DNA from: Marivivens donghaensis
GTDB lineage: Bacteria > Pseudomonadota > Alphaproteobacteria > Rhodobacterales > Rhodobacteraceae
Assembly (NCBI RefSeq): GCF_023541015.1
Contig: NZ_JALNPR010000006.1
Span: 124,001 to 188,000, forward strand
DNA: 64,000 nt
Direction: 5' to 3'
Position 1 is the stretch's first letter, and every line of letters starts with the position of its first letter. Position numbers and translations under genes: made by a program. Of the stretch, positions 18,256-29,186 are shown piece after piece. The notes beneath the pieces were generated by a model. It had not been told where the DNA came from and did not search any database. It was given only the letters and a program-made list of their open reading frames with translations.

Positions 18256-20913
18256 TTATGCTCCTGCAACTACGGCTTCGGCTGCTTTTATTGCAGCCTC
18301 CGCATTTTCAACCGATGCACCGCCACCCTGCGCCATGTCGGGACGACCGCCGCCACCTTTGCCGCCAAGCTCTGGTGTGACCGCGCGAATGATATCGGCT
18401 GCCGAAACCTTGCCCGTCAGATCAGCGGTGACGCCACAGGCAACGGCAGCTTTACCGTCCGCATCTGCAATGAGGAGGATGATGCCCGACCCCATCTGGC
18501 CTTTCATCTCATCGATGATGCCAGGAAGGTCTTTGCCTGTTACGCCAGATAGCACTTGAGCCTTAAACGCCATGCCGTTGATTTCTTTGGCAGGTTCTTC
18601 GGCTTTTGCACCACCAGACATCGCGAGTTCACGACGCAGTTGCGCGACTTCGTTTGCGAGTGCCTTGCGTTCATCCATGAGCGCTTTGACGCGATCAGCG
18701 GCTTCGCTTGCAGGTGCTTTGAGCACCGCGGCAACAGCGTTCAGACGCGCCTCTTGGTCTTTGAGGTAAGCGATTGCCGCCTGACCAGTCAGGGCTTCAA
18801 CGCGGCGAACACCTGCAGAGGATGCGCTGTCAGAGAGCACAACGAACGCACCGATATCACCCGTTTGACGAACGTGCGTACCGCCGCAGAGTTCGAGCGA
18901 ATAGACGTTTCCGTCAGTGCCCTTGCCCGAACCGAGCAAGCGGCCCATCGACACAACGCGCACTTCGTCGCCGTATTTTTCACCGAACAGAGCCTGCGCA
19001 CCGAGGGCACGCGCATCGTCTGGCGTCATGATACGGGTCTCAACAGCAGTGTTCTGACGGATCATCGCGTTTACATCGGCTTCGACTTGCGCCAGTTCTT
19101 CGGCGGATAGCGCGTTGCCGTGGCTGAAGTCGAAACGCAGACGGTCTGGCGCGTTCAACGATCCGCGCTGCGCCACATGATCACCCAGCGCGTCACGAAG
19201 GGCTTCGTGCAGAAGGTGGGTTGCAGAGTGGTTCGCGCGAATGTCGCCGCGCCGCTCGTGCTCCACCTCAAGCTTTGCAGCCTGACCGCGGCTGATCGAC
19301 CCTTCGGTGACTTCTGCGAAGTGGATGAAGATGCCAGCAGACTTTTTCGTGTCAGTGACCTTAGCCGTGCCTGTTTCCGTGCGGATAAAGCCCGTATCGC
19401 CAACCTGACCACCCGATTCACCATAGAACGGCGTTTGGTTAACCACGATCTGAACGGTTTCGCCCGTCGCGGCGGTTTCGACAACATCAGACACTTTGAC
19501 GACCGAGAGGATCTGGCCTTCGGCGGTTTCGGTGTCATAGCCAAGGAATTCGGTTACGCCGAATTTATCAGCCATTTCGAACCAAACAGTCGCATCGGCT
19601 GCTTCGCCAGAGCCGGACCACGCGGCACGTGCTTTGGCCTTTTGCTCTTCCATAGCAGCGTCGAATCCGTCGGTGTCCACGGCGCGGCCTTTTTCACGCA
19701 GCGCATCCTGAGTGAGGTCGAGCGGGAAGCCGTAGGTGTCATAGAGTTTGAACGCGGTCTCACCCGGTAGGTTTGCACCTTCTGGCAGATCAGACAATTC
19801 GTCATCCAGCAGTTTCAGGCCGCGATCCAAGGTTTGCTTGAAACGGGTTTCTTCCGCGCGGAGCGTTTCTTCGATCAAGGCCTGAGCCTGACCGAGTTCT
19901 GGATAAGCAGCGCCCATTTCGCGAACGAGCGCAGGAACCAAACGGTGCATCAGTGGGTCAGTCGCACCGAGGAGGTGCGCATGGCGCATCGCGCGGCGCA
20001 TAATGCGGCGCAGAACGTAGCCACGACCGTCGTTGGACGGCATCACACCATCCGCGATAAGGAACGAGGTCGAACGCAGGTGGTCCGCGATCACACGGTG
20101 ATGCGTTTTACCTGGGCCGTCTGGGTCAACGCTGGTGGCGTTGGCCGATGCTTCAATCAGAGCGCGCATCAGGTCGGTATCGTAGTTGTCATGCTTGCCC
20201 TGAAGCAACGCGCCAATCCGTTCCAGCCCCATGCCTGTGTCGATGGACTGCATGTCCAGCGCTTTCATCGAGCCATCTTCGAACTGTTCGTTCTGCATGA
20301 AAACGACGTTCCAAATTTCGATGAAACGGTCGCCGTCTTCCTCTGGCGAACCCGGAGGGCCACCCCAGATGTGATCGCCGTGATCGTAGAAAATCTCGGT
20401 GCACGGACCGCACGGACCAGTCGGCCCCATCTGCCAGAAGTTATCCGACGTCGGAATGCGGATAATGCGATCCTCAGGAACGCCGACTTTCTTCCAGATT
20501 TCAAACGCTTCGTCGTCGGTATGGTAGACGGTCGTCAAAAGACGTTTGGGATCGATGTCAAAATCTTTGGTGATCAGTTCCCAAGCGAACGGAATAGCTT
20601 CGTTCTTGAAATAGTTACCAAAGGAGAAGTTCCCGAGCATTTCAAAGAACGTGTGGTGGCGCGCCGTGTAGCCAACGTTATCAAGGTCGTTGTGTTTGCC
20701 CCCTGCCCGCACGCATTTTTGAGATGTCGTCGCGCGCACGTAATCGCGCTTTTCAACGCCGGTAAAACAGTTCTTGAACTGCACCATGCCCGAGTTCGTG
20801 AACATCAGGGTCGGGTCGTTGCGCGGAACCAGCGGAGACGACGGAACGATGGTGTGACCATTCCGTTCGAAATAGCTGAGGAAGGTAGAGCGGATATCAG
20901 AAAGGCTCGTCAT
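18256..20913 (-). CDS. alaS: Alanyl-tRNA synthetase
   Basis: It charges tRNA-Ala with alanine and edits mischarged Ser/Gly. The class II catalytic core is N-terminal (motif 1 region [22 protein letters not shown]; the ATG at 20913 is preferred over one at 20958). The editing domain shows the zinc ligands HSATHLLH and CGGTHV. The C-terminal coiled region and C-Ala domain ([10 protein letters not shown]) are complete. Length from the chosen start is 885 residues, normal for the family. A strong terminator separates it from recA upstream. Confidence 0.96.
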   Translation of the reverse strand: MTSLSDIRSTFLSYFERNGHTIVPSSPLVPRNDPTLMFTNSGMVQFKNCFTGVEKRDYVRATTSQKCVRAGGKHNDLDNVGYTARHHTFFEMLGNFSFGNYFKNEAIPFAWELITKDFDIDPKRLLTTVYHTDDEAFEIWKKVGVPEDRIIRIPTSDNFWQMGPTGPCGPCTEIFYDHGDHIWGGPPGSPEEDGDRFIEIWNVVFMQNEQFEDGSMKALDMQSIDTGMGLERIGALLQGKHDNYDTDLMRALIEASANATSVDPDGPGKTHHRVIADHLRSTSFLIADGVMPSNDGRGYVLRRIMRRAMRHAHLLGATDPLMHRLVPALVREMGAAYPELGQAQALIEETLRAEETRFKQTLDRGLKLLDDELSDLPEGANLPGETAFKLYDTYGFPLDLTQDALREKGRAVDTDGFDAAMEEQKAKARAAWSGSGEAADATVWFEMADKFGVTEFLGYDTETAEGQILSVVKVSDVVETAATGETVQIVVNQTPFYGESGGQVGDTGFIRTETGTAKVTDTKKSAGIFIHFAEVTEGSISRGQAAKLEVEHERRGDIRANHSATHLLHEALRDALGDHVAQRGSLNAPDRLRFDFSHGNALSAEELAQVEADVNAMIRQNTAVETRIMTPDDARALGAQALFGEKYGDEVRVVSMGRLLGSGKGTDGNVYSLELCGGTHVRQTGDIGAFVVLSDSASSAGVRRVEALTGQAAIAYLKDQEARLNAVAAVLKAPASEAADRVKALMDERKALANEVAQLRRELAMSGGAKAEEPAKEINGMAFKAQVLSGVTGKDLPGIIDEMKGQMGSGIILLIADADGKAAVACGVTADLTGKVSAADIIRAVTPELGGKGGGGRPDMAQGGGASVENAEAAIKAAEAVVAGA

Positions 20914-20980
20914 GGCGGTCCTTGAATTCAAAGTGTCCGTGGTGGAATACCCCTCCATCTACTCCGCGTAAAGCCCAATG

Positions 20981-21008
20981 AAAAAGGCCGCCCAAAAGAG
21001 CGGCCTTT
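20981..21008 (-). terminator. Rho-independent terminator of recA
   Basis: On the minus strand a 9-bp stem (AAAGGCCGC / GCGGCCTTT) with an 8-base loop is followed by further T residues. It lies 18 bases after the recA stop. Confidence 0.9.
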
Positions 21009-21025
21009 CGTCAGAATTTGATCCA

Positions 21026-22099
21026 TTACATCTCGACGAGATCATCGTCGCTGTCATTGTCATCCATGTGGAAATCGAGACCATGCGCGGCGCGAATTTT
21101 GTCTTCGATTTCGAGAGCGATCTGCGGATTTTCTTTAAGGAAGGTTTTAGAGTTTTCACGGCCCTGGCCGATCCGTTCATCCCCGTAAGAGAACCAAGCG
21201 CCAGACTTTTCAACAACGCCAGCTTTCACACCAAGGTCCAGAAGTTCGCCCGTTTTAGAAATCCCCTCGCCATACATAATGTCGAATTCAACCTGCTTGA
21301 ACGGCGGAGCTACCTTGTTTTTTACGACTTTAACGCGGGTCGAGTTACCGACCACTTCATCACGGTCTTTGATCGCGCCAATACGACGGATGTCGAGGCG
21401 AACGGAGGCGTAGAATTTAAGAGCGTTACCGCCCGTTGTGGTTTCGGGCGAACCGAACATGACGCCGATCTTCATCCGGATTTGGTTGATGAAGATCACC
21501 ATACAATTCGATTTTGAGATCGATCCTGTGAGTTTGCGCATCGCCTGAGACATCAAACGCGCATGAACACCCACGTTGCTGTCGCCCATGTCACCTTCGA
21601 GTTCGGACTTCGGCGTCAAAGCCGCAACCGAATCGACGACGACCATCGACACAGCGCCAGAACGTACGAGGGTATCGACGATCTCCAGTGCTTGTTCACC
21701 CGTATCAGGCTGCGAAATCAGAAGTTCGTCCAGATCAACGCCGAGTTTTTTCGCGTAGATCGGGTCCAGAGCATGCTCGGCGTCGACGAATGCACAAACA
21801 CCGCCCTTTTTCTGTTCTTCTGCAATCGCATGAAGGGTCAGCGTGGTCTTACCCGACGATTCAGGCCCATAGATTTCGATGATCCGCCCCTTGGGCAGAC
21901 CGCCAATCCCGAGCGCGATATCGAGGCCAAGCGAGCCAGTCGATGTCGCCTCAATCTCTTGGACAGGGCTATCCTTGCCGAGCTTCATGATAGACCCTTT
22001 GCCGAACTGACGTTCGATCTGGGCCAGTGCGGATTCCAACGCCTTTTGCTTATCGGCGGTTTTCTTGTCAGTCATGCTCAAAATATCTGCCATTGCCAT
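21026..22099 (-). CDS. recA: RecA recombinase
   Basis: RecA forms filaments on single-stranded DNA, drives homologous recombination and triggers LexA self-cleavage in the SOS response. Walker A is [11 protein letters not shown], Walker B lies in [10 protein letters not shown], and the L2 region is [24 protein letters not shown]. The start is chosen at the ATG at 22099, which has AAGGAT seven bases upstream; an ATG six bases further in is also possible. Length is 357 residues with an acidic tail ([12 protein letters not shown]). An SOS box lies about 50 bases upstream. Confidence 0.97.
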   Translation of the reverse strand: MAMADILSMTDKKTADKQKALESALAQIERQFGKGSIMKLGKDSPVQEIEATSTGSLGLDIALGIGGLPKGRIIEIYGPESSGKTTLTLHAIAEEQKKGGVCAFVDAEHALDPIYAKKLGVDLDELLISQPDTGEQALEIVDTLVRSGAVSMVVVDSVAALTPKSELEGDMGDSNVGVHARLMSQAMRKLTGSISKSNCMVIFINQIRMKIGVMFGSPETTTGGNALKFYASVRLDIRRIGAIKDRDEVVGNSTRVKVVKNKVAPPFKQVEFDIMYGEGISKTGELLDLGVKAGVVEKSGAWFSYGDERIGQGRENSKTFLKENPQIALEIEDKIRAAHGLDFHMDDNDSDDDLVEM

Positions 22100-22149
22100 C
22101 TTTGCGATCCTTATTTCACACCGTGAGGGGTGCGGCAATCATTGCCTTT

Positions 22150-22164
22150 GTTCGCCTCTTGTTC
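22150..22164. promoter_or_regulatory. SOS box (GTTC-N7-GTTC) upstream of recA
   Basis: GTTC GCCTCTT GTTC matches the direct-repeat LexA site of alphaproteobacteria (GTTC-N7-GTTC). It lies 51-65 bases upstream of the recA start, so LexA repression of recA is expected. Confidence 0.85.
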
Positions 22165-22282
22165 TCATTCGTTATGAGATCAAAAAGAGAACATTTCAAG
22201 AATTATTTTCTTGGGCTACTTTCATTCGCGAGAGATTAAAGAGTAGTTTACATCCAAACCGAGAGTGGGATTTTGCGTCGAT

Positions 22283-22879
22283 ATGCTTGTTTTCTGGAAC
22301 GAAAAGCTTGTTTTTCTGGCCGTGCCAAAGACGGGCACAACGGCGATTGAGGGGGCACTCGCGCCGCGTGCCCAAGCCGTTTTCCGCGATCCACCGATTC
22401 TCAAACATACGCCCTACTACCGCTACAAACGGTTTGTTCTGCCGATGCTGGAAAAGGCTGGCGCCGAGGGCCTGCAAACCGTCGCTGTCGTCCGTCATCC
22501 GATTGATTGGCTTTCGAGCTGGTATCGATACCGCAATCGCGACGATCTGGTTGGGAGCAAGAACAGCACACGCGGCATGACGTTTGATGAGTTCGTCGTC
22601 GAATATTGTGAAGAAAAGCCCGCGCCGTTTGCCAATGTCGGCTCACAGGCCAAATTCCTCGCGGCGAACAACGGCCCGACCAAATGCGATTACGTGTTCC
22701 GATATGAAGCCCAACCAAAGCTCATCGAATTCCTTGAAACACGGTTGAATGTGAAGCTCGAATTGAAAGAGTTGAACGTGTCGCCGCGAATGGAAGTATC
22801 GCTGCTGCCAGAGGTCGAAGCACTCTTGCGGCATACAAATGCAGCGGACTTTGCCCTATGGGACGCCGCACGGCATTAA
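22283..22879 (+). CDS. Sulfotransferase-family protein
   Basis: This 198-residue protein has the two PAPS-binding elements of sulfotransferases: the 5'-phosphosulfate loop FLAVPKTGTTAIEGAL near the N-terminus, and the 3'-phosphate motif VVRHPIDWLSSWYRYRN. The ATG at 22283 is preferred over a GTG at 22265. It is expected to transfer sulfate from PAPS to an unknown acceptor, or to be a sulfotransferase-fold protein of the short cytosolic bacterial type. It stands alone, divergent from recA and upstream of metH. Confidence 0.8.
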   Translation: MLVFWNEKLVFLAVPKTGTTAIEGALAPRAQAVFRDPPILKHTPYYRYKRFVLPMLEKAGAEGLQTVAVVRHPIDWLSSWYRYRNRDDLVGSKNSTRGMTFDEFVVEYCEEKPAPFANVGSQAKFLAANNGPTKCDYVFRYEAQPKLIEFLETRLNVKLELKELNVSPRMEVSLLPEVEALLRHTNAADFALWDAARH

Positions 22880-22929
22880 CCACGCGAAATTCATAATCTT
22901 CTTGATGATCTTGAATTTCACTAATCGAA

Positions 22930-22966
22930 CGGTGGCAGGTATCACCCGCGCAAGCAAAGGATACCT
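22930..22966 (+). promoter_or_regulatory. Candidate H-type pseudoknot over the metH ribosome-binding site
   Basis: Stem 1 is GGTG (22931-22934, plus a possible flanking C-G pair) with CACC (22943-22946). Its loop contains AGGTAT (22937-22942), which pairs perfectly with ATACCT (22961-22966), two bases before the metH ATG. The linker carries the Shine-Dalgarno AAAGGA (22956-22961), whose last base enters stem 2. This is the geometry of small translational riboswitches such as SAM-II and SAM/SAH. The loop is too short for SAM-II, so the class is undetermined. Confidence 0.45.
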
Positions 22967-22968
22967 TA

Positions 22969-25900
22969 ATGACCAAACCAGTTCGTTCGCCTATTTTTGA
23001 CAGCCTTACCACCGCAGCCCGTGACCGCATCCTTATTCTGGACGGCGCTATGGGGACACAGATCCAAAAGCTCGGCCTTGTTGAAGGGGATTTCACGGGG
23101 CATGGCGGTTGCGGGTGCCACATCCATTCGGACAAGCCGCAACAGGGCAACAATGACCTGTTGAACCTCACGCAACCGAACGCGGTTGAGGAAATTCACT
23201 TTCAATATGCGATGGCTGGGGCCGATATTGCAGAGACCAATACGTTCTCATCTACCACCATCGCGCAGGCGGATTACGGGCTCGAGGATAAGGTCTATGA
23301 TCTGAACGTGGCCGGCGCACGTTTGGCGCGCAAGGCGGTGGACCGCGCGACGGCGATTGATGGGAAGCCTCGGTTTGTTGCGGGCGCTGTTGGTCCGACG
23401 AATAGAACAGCGAGCATTAGCCCTGATGTGAACAACCCCGGCTATCGCGCTGTTTCGTTTGATGATTTGCGTGTTGCCTATGCTCAGCAAATCCATGGGC
23501 TGATCGACGGCGGCGCGGACATCATTCTGATCGAAACGATCTTTGATACCCTAAACGCCAAAGCTGCGGTTTTTGCCGCTGAGGTAGTGTTTGAGGCGAA
23601 AGGCATCATCCTGCCCGTCATGATTTCAGGCACGATCACTGACTTGTCAGGGCGTACGCTTTCGGGACAGACGCCGACGGCGTTCTGGCATTCGCTGCGT
23701 CATGCCCGGCCCTTTACCATCGGGCTGAACTGTGCGCTCGGCGCCAATGCGATGCGTGAACATTTGGCAGAATTGTCGAACGTTGCCGACACCCGCATTT
23801 GCGCCTACCCGAACGCGGGCCTCCCCAATGAGTTTGGTGAATATGATGAAACGCCCGAACAGATGGCGGCCCAAATCGAAGGCTTTGCAAAAGAAGGGCT
23901 GTTGAACATCGTCGGCGGGTGCTGTGGGTCGACCTTTGACCACATCCGCGCCATTGCTGAGGCAGTCAAAGGCTACGCGCCCCGCACGATCCCGACCGTT
24001 GAACCGCTCATGCGTCTCTCTGGGCTAGAGCCGTTTACCCTAACCAACGACATTCCGTTCGTGAATGTGGGCGAGAGGACAAACGTCACGGGGTCGGCGA
24101 AGTTTCGCAAATTGATCACGGCAGCGGATTACACCGCAGCCTTGGACGTCGCCCGCCAGCAGGTCGAAAACGGTGCGCAGATCATCGACATCAACATGGA
24201 TGAGGGCCTCATCGACAGTAAACAAGCGATGGTCGATTACCTGAACTTGATTGCGGCAGAGCCTGACATCGCCCGCGTGCCGATCATGGTCGACAGCTCA
24301 AAATGGGAGGTGATCGAGGCGGGCCTGAAGTGCATTCAAGGCAAGGCCATCGTCAATTCGATTTCCATGAAAGAAGGCGAAGAGCAGTTTCGCCAGCAGG
24401 CAACCCTTTGTCGTCGATATGGTGCCGCCGTCGTCGTCATGGCCTTTGACGAACGCGGCCAAGCAGATACCGAAGACCGCAAGGTCGAAATCTGCACCCG
24501 TGCCTATCATATCCTGACCCAAGACATCGGTTTCCCACCCGAAGACATCATCTTTGACCCGAACGTTTTTGCGGTCGCGACGGGCATTGAAGAACACGAC
24601 AATTATGGCGTCGATTTCATCAACGCGACCAAGCGGATCACTAAGGCCTGCCCGCATGTTCATGTCTCGGGCGGGGTATCAAACCTGTCGTTTTCCTTCC
24701 GCGGAAACGAGGCCGTCCGAGAAGCGATGCATGCCGTGTTCCTCTACCACGCCATTCAAAACGGCATGGACATGGGCATCGTGAACGCGGGGCAGCTCGC
24801 TGTTTATTCCGAGATCGACCCCGAATTGCGCGAACATTGCGAGGATGTGGTTCTCAACCGCCGTTCTGACGCCACAGAGCGGATGCTGGAACTTGCCGAG
24901 ACCTATCGCGGTCAAGGCGGCGCGCAGGCCAAGGAAAAGGACATGTCTTGGCGCGAGGCCTCGGTCGAAAAACGACTGGAACACGCCTTGGTCAATGGCA
25001 TCACCGAATTCATTGAGGCCGATACCGAAGAAGCCCGCCAACGGGCGACCCGCCCGCTCGACGTGATTGAGGGGCCGTTGATGGACGGCATGAACGTAGT
25101 CGGTGATCTCTTTGGGGCGGGTAAAATGTTCCTCCCCCAAGTCGTGAAATCGGCCCGCGTGATGAAACAAGCCGTCGCTGTTCTGACGCCCTACATCGAG
25201 GCCGAAAAAGACGGCAAACAAGAGGCCGCAGGTAAGATCCTCATGGCAACGGTGAAAGGCGATGTGCATGACATCGGCAAAAACATCGTTGGCGTCGTAT
25301 TGGCCTGCAACAACTACGAAATCATCGACCTCGGCGTGATGGTACCAACGTCGAAAATCCTTGAAACGGCAAAGCGTGAAAATGTCGATGTGATCGGGCT
25401 GTCTGGTCTGATCACACCGTCGCTGGACGAGATGGTACATGTTGCCGCCGAGATGGAGCGGGAGGGCTTTACCATCCCCCTGCTGATCGGCGGCGCGACC
25501 ACATCCAAGGTTCATACTGCCGTGAAAATCGCGCCGAAATATACCAGCGGTCAGGCGATGTATGTGACAGACGCCAGCCGCGCAGTCGGCGTTGTGTCGT
25601 CGCTATTGTCGGACAAAGCCGCCGAGGTGAAACAGGCGACTCGCACCGATTACGCTGACATTGCAGAGCGACATGCGCGTGGTGAACGCGGTAAAAAGCG
25701 GATCACATTGCAGGAGGCCCGCGACAACGCGTTAAAGATCGACTTCAGCGGGTATGAGGCTAAAACACCAAGTTTCCTCGGCACGCGCGTCTTTGATCAC
25801 TGGTCGCTGGCTGAGTTGGCCGACTACATCGACTGGACGCCGTTCTTCCAAACGTGGGAGCTGAAGGGCCAATATCCGGCTATTCTGGACGATGCAAAGC

Positions 25901-26664
25901 AAGGTGACGCGGCACGATCCCTCTTTGCGGACGCTCAAGCTATGTTGGGAAAAATCATCGATGAAAACTGGTTTGCGCCAAAGGCTGTCGTCGGGTTCTG
26001 GCCCGCGCAGTCTATCGGTGACGACATTCAGCTATTCACCGATGATACCCGCGCGGAACCGCTCCAAACGCTTCACACGCTGCGTCAGCAGACGGCGAAA
26101 CGCGATGGTCGTCCCAATGTCGCGCTCTCTGATTTTGTTGCGCCATCTGGCGACTATGTCGGTGCATTTGTTGTCACGGCTGGCCCCGAGGAGGACGATA
26201 TCGCGGCTCAGTTTGACGCCAAGCACGACAATTATTCGTCGATCATGGTGAAGGCACTGGCCGACCGCTTTGCCGAAGCCTTTGCCGAGCGGATGCATGA
26301 ATATGTCCGCACCGAGCTTTGGGGATATGCGTCCGAGGACTATGCCCCGACCGATCTGATCACTGAGCCCTACGCAGGTATCCGCCCTGCTCCCGGTTAT
26401 CCAGCACAACCTGATCACACAGAAAAAGCGACGCTCTGGACGCTGTTGGATGCGGAGACGTCGACAGGTGTTTCACTCACGGAAAGCTACGCGATGTGGC
26501 CTGCTGCCTCTGTGTCTGGCCTCTATATCGGCCATCCAGAGAGCTATTATTTCGGGGTTGGTAAAGTTGAGCGTGATCAAGTTGAGGACTACGCGAACCG
26601 CAAAGGCATGAGCCTGGCTGAGGCTGAACGCTGGCTGTCACCGATCCTCAATTACCAAACTTAA
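22969..26664 (+). CDS. metH: Cobalamin-dependent methionine synthase
   Basis: MetH transfers a methyl group from 5-methyl-tetrahydrofolate through cobalamin to homocysteine. The 1231-residue protein has all modules in order. The homocysteine domain (about 15-330) has zinc Cys in GGCCGST. The pterin-binding domain (about 360-620) follows. The cobalamin cap and domain (about 655-900) has the lower-ligand motif [11 protein letters not shown]. The reactivation (AdoMet) domain (about 910-1231) has the [12 protein letters not shown] block. Being single-chain, it differs from the split forms of some Rhodobacteraceae. Its start overlaps a candidate regulatory pseudoknot. Confidence 0.97.
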   Translation: MTKPVRSPIFDSLTTAARDRILILDGAMGTQIQKLGLVEGDFTGHGGCGCHIHSDKPQQGNNDLLNLTQPNAVEEIHFQYAMAGADIAETNTFSSTTIAQADYGLEDKVYDLNVAGARLARKAVDRATAIDGKPRFVAGAVGPTNRTASISPDVNNPGYRAVSFDDLRVAYAQQIHGLIDGGADIILIETIFDTLNAKAAVFAAEVVFEAKGIILPVMISGTITDLSGRTLSGQTPTAFWHSLRHARPFTIGLNCALGANAMREHLAELSNVADTRICAYPNAGLPNEFGEYDETPEQMAAQIEGFAKEGLLNIVGGCCGSTFDHIRAIAEAVKGYAPRTIPTVEPLMRLSGLEPFTLTNDIPFVNVGERTNVTGSAKFRKLITAADYTAALDVARQQVENGAQIIDINMDEGLIDSKQAMVDYLNLIAAEPDIARVPIMVDSSKWEVIEAGLKCIQGKAIVNSISMKEGEEQFRQQATLCRRYGAAVVVMAFDERGQADTEDRKVEICTRAYHILTQDIGFPPEDIIFDPNVFAVATGIEEHDNYGVDFINATKRITKACPHVHVSGGVSNLSFSFRGNEAVREAMHAVFLYHAIQNGMDMGIVNAGQLAVYSEIDPELREHCEDVVLNRRSDATERMLELAETYRGQGGAQAKEKDMSWREASVEKRLEHALVNGITEFIEADTEEARQRATRPLDVIEGPLMDGMNVVGDLFGAGKMFLPQVVKSARVMKQAVAVLTPYIEAEKDGKQEAAGKILMATVKGDVHDIGKNIVGVVLACNNYEIIDLGVMVPTSKILETAKRENVDVIGLSGLITPSLDEMVHVAAEMEREGFTIPLLIGGATTSKVHTAVKIAPKYTSGQAMYVTDASRAVGVVSSLLSDKAAEVKQATRTDYADIAERHARGERGKKRITLQEARDNALKIDFSGYEAKTPSFLGTRVFDHWSLAELADYIDWTPFFQTWELKGQYPAILDDAKQGDAARSLFADAQAMLGKIIDENWFAPKAVVGFWPAQSIGDDIQLFTDDTRAEPLQTLHTLRQQTAKRDGRPNVALSDFVAPSGDYVGAFVVTAGPEEDDIAAQFDAKHDNYSSIMVKALADRFAEAFAERMHEYVRTELWGYASEDYAPTDLITEPYAGIRPAPGYPAQPDHTEKATLWTLLDAETSTGVSLTESYAMWPAASVSGLYIGHPESYYFGVGKVERDQVEDYANRKGMSLAEAERWLSPILNYQT

Positions 26665-26666
26665 TC

Positions 26667-27353
26667 TTAGCGCCCCGTGCTTTTGATGACGACGCTGACC
26701 GTTTTAAGGAGGATCATCATGTCCTCCTTAAAGCTAAGACGGGAATGGTAGTAGTCATCAAATCCCACACGATCGACAAACCGAGTGTCACCACGCCCCG
26801 CCACCTGCCAAGACCCTGTAATGCCAGGACGCATCGCATAATAGGCGCGACCGCCTGCGCGACGATAAAGTTCCTCTTGGGATGGGAGGAAGGGACGCGG
26901 GCCAACGATGCTCATCTCACCGCGCAAGACGTTTAAGAGCTGTGGCAACTCATCGAGGCTGGACCGCCGCAAGAAGCACCCAACCTTCGTGATACGCGGA
27001 TCAATGCGGAGCTTTTGATCGCGATGCCATTCCGCGGCAATGATCGGATCGGTGGCGCACATCTCAGTCAACCGCGCTTCAGCATCGATATGCATTGTCC
27101 GCAGTTTGAAACAGGGAAATACCTCTCCATTCAGACCAACGCGCGGTTGCACGAAGAACGCAGGACCACCGTCGCGACGAATGATCAGCGCAAGAACCGC
27201 AATGACAGGCACCACAATCGGCAAGGACACCACGACGAGCAGCGTATCAATCAACCGCTTAAAGACGCGTTGATAGAGACGCGCGCCATATCGGGACACC
27301 TGCCTCACAGGAAAGGACGGAACCGAAACACTGTCGATTGGCGCATATTTCAT
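26667..27353 (-). CDS. Exopolysaccharide sugar transferase (ExoY/PssY type)
   Basis: This membrane-anchored polyprenyl-phosphate hexose-1-phosphate transferase probably starts synthesis of an exopolysaccharide. One transmembrane helix ([25 protein letters not shown]) precedes the catalytic domain, with [51 protein letters not shown] and [14 protein letters not shown]. The ATG at 27353 is used because GGGGAAG lies six bases upstream. Length 228. It converges on metH with a 2-base gap, and no other polysaccharide genes are nearby. Confidence 0.92.
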   Translation of the reverse strand: MKYAPIDSVSVPSFPVRQVSRYGARLYQRVFKRLIDTLLVVVSLPIVVPVIAVLALIIRRDGGPAFFVQPRVGLNGEVFPCFKLRTMHIDAEARLTEMCATDPIIAAEWHRDQKLRIDPRITKVGCFLRRSSLDELPQLLNVLRGEMSIVGPRPFLPSQEELYRRAGGRAYYAMRPGITGSWQVAGRGDTRFVDRVGFDDYYHSRLSFKEDMMILLKTVSVVIKSTGR

Positions 27354-27445
27354 AACACTTCCCCAAGCCAAGTTTCCGCATCTGCAGGCCCTGACCTTAG
27401 GGGGAAGTGCTTAATGAAGTTTGAATGCTAAAGTGAAAATCCAGC

Positions 27446-29104
27446 TTAGATTTTTTCCCGCATATCGCGGTCCAACATTTCGCCCATTTTCTTTTGCTTG
27501 AGCAATTCGCGGGCCTTTGCGTATTCGGGGTCGTTCCAGAACATCAGACACCCGTTACAGCCACGACCACAGCAGCCCGCCGCACCAGAGCGCGAGGTTT
27601 TGGACCGTTTTTCCATCTGCTCAGAGCCGATGGCGTCCTGCAGTTTTTTGACCTGATTGCGATAGGCACCCTTGTAGGCGTCCTGCCCCAGTTCAATTTT
27701 CTGCGCCGTTTTATCGAGCTTGAACCGACGCCAGTCGTCGTCGGTCAGCATGGCCTCGGAGCGCACAATGGTGAACGGAGGGAAATTACGGCGGATCGCT
27801 TCGGGGTCTTCGCGGTCAAAGGCTGTGAACGGGATAAAGACCTGATCGCCACGGCTACCTACGACGTAATCCGCGATTTCACCCGGTTTATTGGCGAGCT
27901 CGTATTCGTAGAGACGTAACAGCACGGGCTCCGCTTTGGGATCGGATGGCAGGAATTCAAGAACATCGCCGCCGTCGAGACGGTTTTTGACGTTCATCAC
28001 CAGACCGTCCTCGCGAACCTCAGTAATCATGCCCGCAAATTCCCACGGTGCCATCGCTTTGGTGTGGTCATAGTTGTGAGCGTAGTTCTGGAGGCGGCCC
28101 TCGTGGAACGCGATGGTAAACCCACGGTTCGTCGCACCGACGAGTTCGTCCATATACTGATCGGGCGACCAGTTTTCGGGATCGGCGTAATAGTCATCAA
28201 TGGCACGGCGATACGCACGGGCAACGGTGGCGACGTAATACGGGCTTTTGTTCCGCCCTTCGACCTTGAGGCTATCAACGCCGATGCGCAGCAAGTCGTT
28301 GAGTTTCGGCATGAGGCACATATCCTTGGAGTTCAGGATATACGAGCCGCGCCAATCCTCTTCGATGGGCATGAATTCACCGGGGCGAGCACCCTCTTCC
28401 AACACGAACTCGAACAGTTCGAGGTTCTCTTCGGTCAGCGGCAATTCTTTGATCGTGCCGTCCTTGAGCTTCATGTGAACCTTGTAGTGCCAACGACAGG
28501 AGTTCGCGCAATTGCCTTGGTTCGCGCCGCGTTCGGCCATGAAGTTCGACAACAGGCAGCGGCCCGAATAGGTCATGCACATCGCACCGTGAACAAAGCT
28601 CTCTAGGCGGATGTCAGGGCATTTTTCGCGGATTTCTTCCATCTCGGCAAAGGTGACTTCACGGGCCAAAACGACCAGTTCGGCGCCCATGTCTTTCCAA
28701 TAATCGACCGTAAGCCATGAACACACGTTCGCTTGGGTCGAGATATGGAGGTTCAGCTCAGGCGCATGTTTGCGCACGTAGTTAAAGACACCGGGGTCCG
28801 CGATGATCACACCATCTGGACGGATGTCTTTCAGCGTCTCAATAAAGCTCTCTAGCTTTTCGACGTCTTTGTTATGCGTGAAGAGGTTGAGCGTCAGATA
28901 GACCCGCACACCATGCGCATGGGCAAAGGCGACGCCCTCTTTCACATCCTCAAGCGAGAACTTTGATTTCGTCCGCAACGACATATCGGGCGTGCCGAGG
29001 TAAACCGCGTCGGCCCCATAGAGAACAGCAACCTTCAGCCGCTCAAGCGAGCCCGCAGGCATCAAAAGCTCTGAACGACGGGTCTGGGTCTGATCTTTGG
29101 GCAT
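27446..29104 (-). CDS. U32 peptidase-family protein (TrhP/YegQ-like)
   Basis: This is a U32 family member; the best-studied relatives take part in tRNA or rRNA hydroxylation rather than proteolysis. The ATG at 29104 (MPKDQTQTRRSELLMPAG) gives 552 residues. The U32 core shows ADAVYLG, LTLNLFTHN, ISTQANVCSW and the Cys-containing signature ESFVHGAMCMTYSGRCLLSNFM followed by GNCANSCRWHYKV, which fits Fe-S binding. The C-terminus has an extra Cys cluster, GAAGCCGRGCNGCLMFWNDPEY. A 31-base hairpin (29122-29152) lies just before its ribosome-binding site. Confidence 0.82.
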   Translation of the reverse strand: MPKDQTQTRRSELLMPAGSLERLKVAVLYGADAVYLGTPDMSLRTKSKFSLEDVKEGVAFAHAHGVRVYLTLNLFTHNKDVEKLESFIETLKDIRPDGVIIADPGVFNYVRKHAPELNLHISTQANVCSWLTVDYWKDMGAELVVLAREVTFAEMEEIREKCPDIRLESFVHGAMCMTYSGRCLLSNFMAERGANQGNCANSCRWHYKVHMKLKDGTIKELPLTEENLELFEFVLEEGARPGEFMPIEEDWRGSYILNSKDMCLMPKLNDLLRIGVDSLKVEGRNKSPYYVATVARAYRRAIDDYYADPENWSPDQYMDELVGATNRGFTIAFHEGRLQNYAHNYDHTKAMAPWEFAGMITEVREDGLVMNVKNRLDGGDVLEFLPSDPKAEPVLLRLYEYELANKPGEIADYVVGSRGDQVFIPFTAFDREDPEAIRRNFPPFTIVRSEAMLTDDDWRRFKLDKTAQKIELGQDAYKGAYRNQVKKLQDAIGSEQMEKRSKTSRSGAAGCCGRGCNGCLMFWNDPEYAKARELLKQKKMGEMLDRDMREKI

Positions 29105-29186
29105 GGCATGTCCTCTCTGGCTATCGGTCCACATAGCGGCGTGGGTCCGATAAACCTTGATCGAGGACAAAGAAACCTAAAAACGA

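Noticed and set aside
22930-22966. Assignment of the metH leader to the SAM-II riboswitch
   Set aside because: The SAM-II loop is much longer and its conserved loop bases are not seen; only the general pseudoknot layout is shared.
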